Assembly: GCA_903916135.1 (NCBI GenBank)
Contig: CAIWVT010000663.1
Location: 1-15,592 of the forward strand
Reading direction: 5' to 3'
Length of the DNA stretch: 15,592 bases
From: an uncultured bacterium
Lineage (GTDB): Bacteria; Bacteroidota; Bacteroidia; Bacteroidales; CAIWKO01
The position numbers and the translations under genes were made by a program. The notes beneath the pieces are model-generated. The model was not told the DNA's origin. It did not search any database and saw only the letters and a list, made by a program, of their open reading frames with translations. Shown here in pieces: positions 12,947-15,592 of this stretch; position 1 is the stretch's first letter; each line of letters starts with the position of its first letter.

Positions 12947-14260
12947 ATGAGCAAGTTTATTGGTATCAGACATGAGGATAAATATGTGATGGAGCGTCGA
13001 GCACCTTTGACTCCCAAGCATATCGAACGATTGATAAAACATCACAAGTTGGATTTTGTTGTACAACATTCCGACAAAAGAGTTTTCAAAGAAGACGAAT
13101 TTATAAAGGCAGGTGCCAAAGTGTCAAAAGATTTGAAGAAATGCGACATCATTTTGGGGATAAAAGAAATGCCCGTCGAATTTTTCGAACTGGAGAAAAC
13201 CTACGTCTTTTTCTCCCATGTCATCAAAGGACAGTCGTATAATATGCCCATGCTCAAACGGATGATAGACCTAAAGTGTAACCTGATTGACTATGAGAAA
13301 ATCGTTGACGAGCAAGGCAAACGGCTTATTTTCTTTGGCAGATATGCAGGATTGGCAGGCATGATAAACACAATTTGGGCGTTTGGTTTGCGTCTGAAAT
13401 ATTTTGGGAAAGATACGGCACTCACAAAAATCAAACAAGCACACAAGTATAATTCGTTGGCAGAAGCCAAGGAAGACATCTCGATGATAGGGCAGAAACT
13501 TGCAGAAAAAGGCATCACCGAAGGACTGAAACCTTTCGTGGTGGGGTTCACGGGCTATGGCAATGTGTCCAACGGTGCCCAAGAGATATTGGGTTTGTTG
13601 CCCACCAAGGAGATTTCGCCCGAGAAACTGCTCACACTAAAGCATCGCCCAAACATCCCCGAGAACATTATATATAAGGTGATTTTCCGTGAAGAAGATA
13701 TCTACGAACGCATTGATGGTGGCGAATTCGATTTGCTCGATCTGTATGCCAATCCTCACGACTACAAGAGCAAGTTCGATAAATACGTTCCCCATCTGTC
13801 CGTGCTGATGAATTGCATGTATTGGGACAGCCGCTATCCGCGCATTCTCACCAAAGACTATCTCAAGAAGCTTTTCGCCAAAGGCAAGGCAAAGCTCACC
13901 GTGATAGGCGACATCACCTGCGACCCCGATGGTTCCATAGAGTGTACCCATACGGGCACCCATATAGAAGACCCGATTTTTGTCTATGACCCTCTCACTG
14001 ATTCCTATCAGATGGGCTACGAGGGCAATGGCGTTCTTGATATGGCTGTGGATATTCTGCCCAGCGAGTTGCCCCGCGACGCGTCTTACTCATTCGGCGA
14101 CATGTTGGTGAATTTCATCAAGCCCATTGCCAATGCCGACTACGAGATGTCCTTCGAGGATTTGGACTTGCCGAGAGCTATTAAGAAAGGGATGATATTG
14201 CACCGAGGCGAATTCACACCGGAATATAAATATATGGAGAGTTTTGTGGCTAACCTTTAG
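12947..14260 (+). CDS. Stand-alone lysine-ketoglutarate reductase (saccharopine dehydrogenase)-like protein
   Basis: This 437-residue protein matches the lysine-2-oxoglutarate reductase half of eukaryotic LKR/SDH, built on the alanine dehydrogenase/transhydrogenase fold. Signatures in order: ERRAPLTP (16-23), ILGIKE (69-74), YVFFSHVIKGQ (86-96), LIDYEKI (113-119), FGRYAGLAG (130-138), the glycine-rich nucleotide-binding stretch FTGYGNVSNGAQEI (201-214), then GDITCDPDGSIE and EGNGVLDMAVDILPSE near the end. By family knowledge the domain condenses lysine and 2-oxoglutarate to saccharopine with NADPH, or the reverse; the substrate here is inferred. The saccharopine-oxidising half is absent from the protein and from the window. 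The frame extends to an ATG at 12902, but I prefer 12947 because the protein match starts there and a promoter lies between the two. The 3' end overlaps lpxB by 11 bp, tail to tail. Confidence 0.85.
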   Translation: MSKFIGIRHEDKYVMERRAPLTPKHIERLIKHHKLDFVVQHSDKRVFKEDEFIKAGAKVSKDLKKCDIILGIKEMPVEFFELEKTYVFFSHVIKGQSYNMPMLKRMIDLKCNLIDYEKIVDEQGKRLIFFGRYAGLAGMINTIWAFGLRLKYFGKDTALTKIKQAHKYNSLAEAKEDISMIGQKLAEKGITEGLKPFVVGFTGYGNVSNGAQEILGLLPTKEISPEKLLTLKHRPNIPENIIYKVIFREEDIYERIDGGEFDLLDLYANPHDYKSKFDKYVPHLSVLMNCMYWDSRYPRILTKDYLKKLFAKGKAKLTVIGDITCDPDGSIECTHTGTHIEDPIFVYDPLTDSYQMGYEGNGVLDMAVDILPSELPRDASYSFGDMLVNFIKPIANADYEMSFEDLDLPRAIKKGMILHRGEFTPEYKYMESFVANL

Positions 14261-14264
14261 CCGC
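14246..14264. other. Palindrome spanning both convergent stop codons
   Basis: GTGGCTAA-CCT-TTAGCCGC: 8 bp with one wobble. The TAG of the plus-strand gene (14258-14260) and the TAG of lpxB (14252-14250) sit symmetrically in the two arms. No T-run on either side, so termination by this hairpin alone is doubtful. Confidence 0.6.
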
Positions 14265-15374
14265 CAAGCTTTGCTGTATAATACGGGCAGCTTTCGCAGA
14301 AGCGCCCTGATATCCTAGTTTTTCTTTCAACTGATGATAGTCAGATTGCATCCGCGCAATCGTAGCCGCCTCGTATAGAATTTTATGCAATTCAGATTTT
14401 AATTGATGATGATTCAAGTCATGTTGAATCAATTCGGAAACGATTTTTTTATCCATGATTAAATTCACCAATGAGATATTTTTCACTTTAATCAAACGTT
14501 TTGCAATTTGATACGAGAAGTTTGAGCCTTTATAACAAACCACTTCGGGCACTTCCAAAAGTGCCGTCTCCAAAGTTGCCGTCCCCGAAGTGACCAAAGC
14601 AGCGGTTGAATTCATCAGCAAATCGTAGGTTTTGTTGTACACAATGTGCACATCTTTACCTTGAATCAACTTTTTATAAAACTCCGCTTCGCGAGAAGGA
14701 GCACCGGCTATAACGAATTGGACCTCTTTGAAATCGTCTTGAACCGAAAGCATTATCTTCAACATCCGACTAATTTCTTGTTTCCGACTGCCGGGTAGCA
14801 AGGCAACGATAGGCTTTTCGCTCAAATGATGTTCCGTTCTGAAATCTTGAAAGTTGGCTGTCTTTTTATACTGTTCAATAGCATCAAGAAGGGGATGCCC
14901 AACGAAGTCAACTTCCACATTGAATCTCTGATAGAAATCTTTTTCAAAAGGCAATATGACCAACATTTTGTCAACGGTTTTCTTTATTTTGTGAACTCGA
15001 GACTGTTTCCATGCCCAAATTTGTGGCGAAATGTAATAATAAACCTTTATACCTTTCACATGAGCGAATTCAGCTATACGCAGATTGAAAGCGGGATAAT
15101 CCACCAAGATGAGCACATCAGGCTGAAAGCTCAGGACGTCATGTTTGCAGTATCGCAGATTACCTAAGATGGTTCGCAAATGGAGCAAAACCTCTGCAAA
15201 TCCCATGAAAGAGATATCTCTGATATGTTTCACGATTTCCACACCTTGCCCTTGCATCAAATCCCCACCCCAACAGCGGAAAACAGCCTGCGTATCGTTT
15301 TGTTTTATCTCTCGAATCAAATTAGAAGCATGAAGGTCGCCTGATGCTTCACCGGCAATTACATAATATTTCAT
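14250..15374 (-). CDS. lpxB: Lipid-A-disaccharide synthase
   Basis: A 374-residue GT19 glycosyltransferase that joins UDP-2,3-diacylglucosamine to lipid X to form the disaccharide core of lipid A, at the inner membrane face. Family motifs: AGEASGDLHASNLI (7-20), FMGFAEVL (56-63), LVDYPAFNLR (90-99), YISPQIWAWKQSR (114-126), LPFEKDFY (141-148), FVGHPLLD (157-164), LLPGSRKQEI (192-201) and the nucleotide-sugar site around TSGTATLETAL (262-272). The length is close to that of E. coli LpxB. Its ATG overlaps the stop of the upstream RNA methyltransferase gene (ATGA), so the two are probably translationally coupled in one operon. The stop overlaps the convergent gene. It confirms an LPS-bearing outer membrane. 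Confidence 0.97.
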   Translation of the reverse strand: MKYYVIAGEASGDLHASNLIREIKQNDTQAVFRCWGGDLMQGQGVEIVKHIRDISFMGFAEVLLHLRTILGNLRYCKHDVLSFQPDVLILVDYPAFNLRIAEFAHVKGIKVYYYISPQIWAWKQSRVHKIKKTVDKMLVILPFEKDFYQRFNVEVDFVGHPLLDAIEQYKKTANFQDFRTEHHLSEKPIVALLPGSRKQEISRMLKIMLSVQDDFKEVQFVIAGAPSREAEFYKKLIQGKDVHIVYNKTYDLLMNSTAALVTSGTATLETALLEVPEVVCYKGSNFSYQIAKRLIKVKNISLVNLIMDKKIVSELIQHDLNHHQLKSELHKILYEAATIARMQSDYHQLKEKLGYQGASAKAARIIQQSLAAKG

Positions 15375-15592
15375 GGGTTTTGATTGAGATGAATAAGAGA
15401 TTGACGCTGCATCTCCGAGCAGATAATGGCTGTAGCTATCGATGCATTCAATGACTCCGCATGTGTTTCGGCTTCGTTGCCCGATGGGATAAATATCTTG
15501 TGGGTAACAAGCGCAGCAATTTCAGCAGAAATGCCGTTGGCTTCGTTGCCGATGAGCAGAAAACCATGCGCAGCAAATCTTTCGTCATACAC
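15371..15592 (-). CDS. TrmH/SpoU-family RNA methyltransferase, 5' partial
   Basis: Only the last 73 codons are visible; the gene begins beyond the right edge, so the GTG at 15592 is internal. The segment carries two hallmark motifs of the SPOUT fold: LLIGNEANGIS (motif 2) and IPSG...AESLNASIATAIICSE (motif 3), which form the AdoMet-binding trefoil knot. Family members 2'-O-methylate ribose in tRNA or rRNA. The substrate and any N-terminal RNA-binding domain cannot be judged from this fragment. The TGA stop overlaps the lpxB ATG by 4 bases. Confidence 0.92.
   Translation of the reverse strand: MYDERFAAHGFLLIGNEANGISAEIAALVTHKIFIPSGNEAETHAESLNASIATAIICSEMQRQSLIHLNQNP

Overview
The window looks like chromosomal sequence from a member of the Bacteroidota. 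The reasons are a protein ending in a type IX secretion (type B, gliding-motility) sorting domain, promoter elements of the TAnnTTTG class, no Shine-Dalgarno sequences ahead of the genes, a cytochrome b558-type SdhC in an sdhCAB operon, a DUF4476 secreted protein, and LpxB (so an outer membrane with lipid A). The exact genus cannot be read from the sequence.

Layout, left to right. (1) 1-1476: the 3' part of a large secreted, probably beta-propeller-like protein with a T9SS sorting domain; its start lies off the left edge. (2) 1477-1666: palindromes, an octamer repeat array and a promoter. (3) 1667-5041: mfd, transcription-repair coupling factor. (4) 5042-5295: a packed intergenic stretch of short-period repeats and a terminator. 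(5) 5296-5730, minus strand: a small protein resembling pyrimidine-dimer DNA glycosylase (endonuclease V family), convergent with mfd. (6) 5731-6137: octamer array, an orphan promoter and AT-rich dyads, no gene. (7) 6138-7430, minus: M24 Xaa-Pro aminopeptidase. (8) 7570-11126: sdhC-sdhA-sdhB, the succinate dehydrogenase/fumarate reductase complex, closed by a strong terminator. (9) 11127-11690: no gene, but a cluster of hairpins and repeats. (10) 11691-12755, minus: secreted DUF4476 protein. (11) 12947-14260: stand-alone lysine-ketoglutarate reductase-like protein. (12) 14250-15374 and 15371-15592, minus: lpxB preceded by a TrmH/SpoU-type RNA methyltransferase with a 4-base ATGA overlap; the latter runs off the right edge.

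Functionally this is mostly housekeeping: DNA repair of UV lesions (mfd plus the glycosylase-like gene), respiration (sdhCAB), peptide turnover, lysine metabolism and lipid A synthesis. No defence island, prophage, insertion sequence, CRISPR array, tRNA or rRNA was found. The least ordinary material is intergenic: tandem repeats of 8-9 bp built from a fixed core plus variable positions, which flank mfd and form the entire immediate leader of the glycosylase-like gene, and palindromes whose arms vary in a compensating way. These are the best candidates for something undescribed, though they may simply be dispersed genomic repeats.
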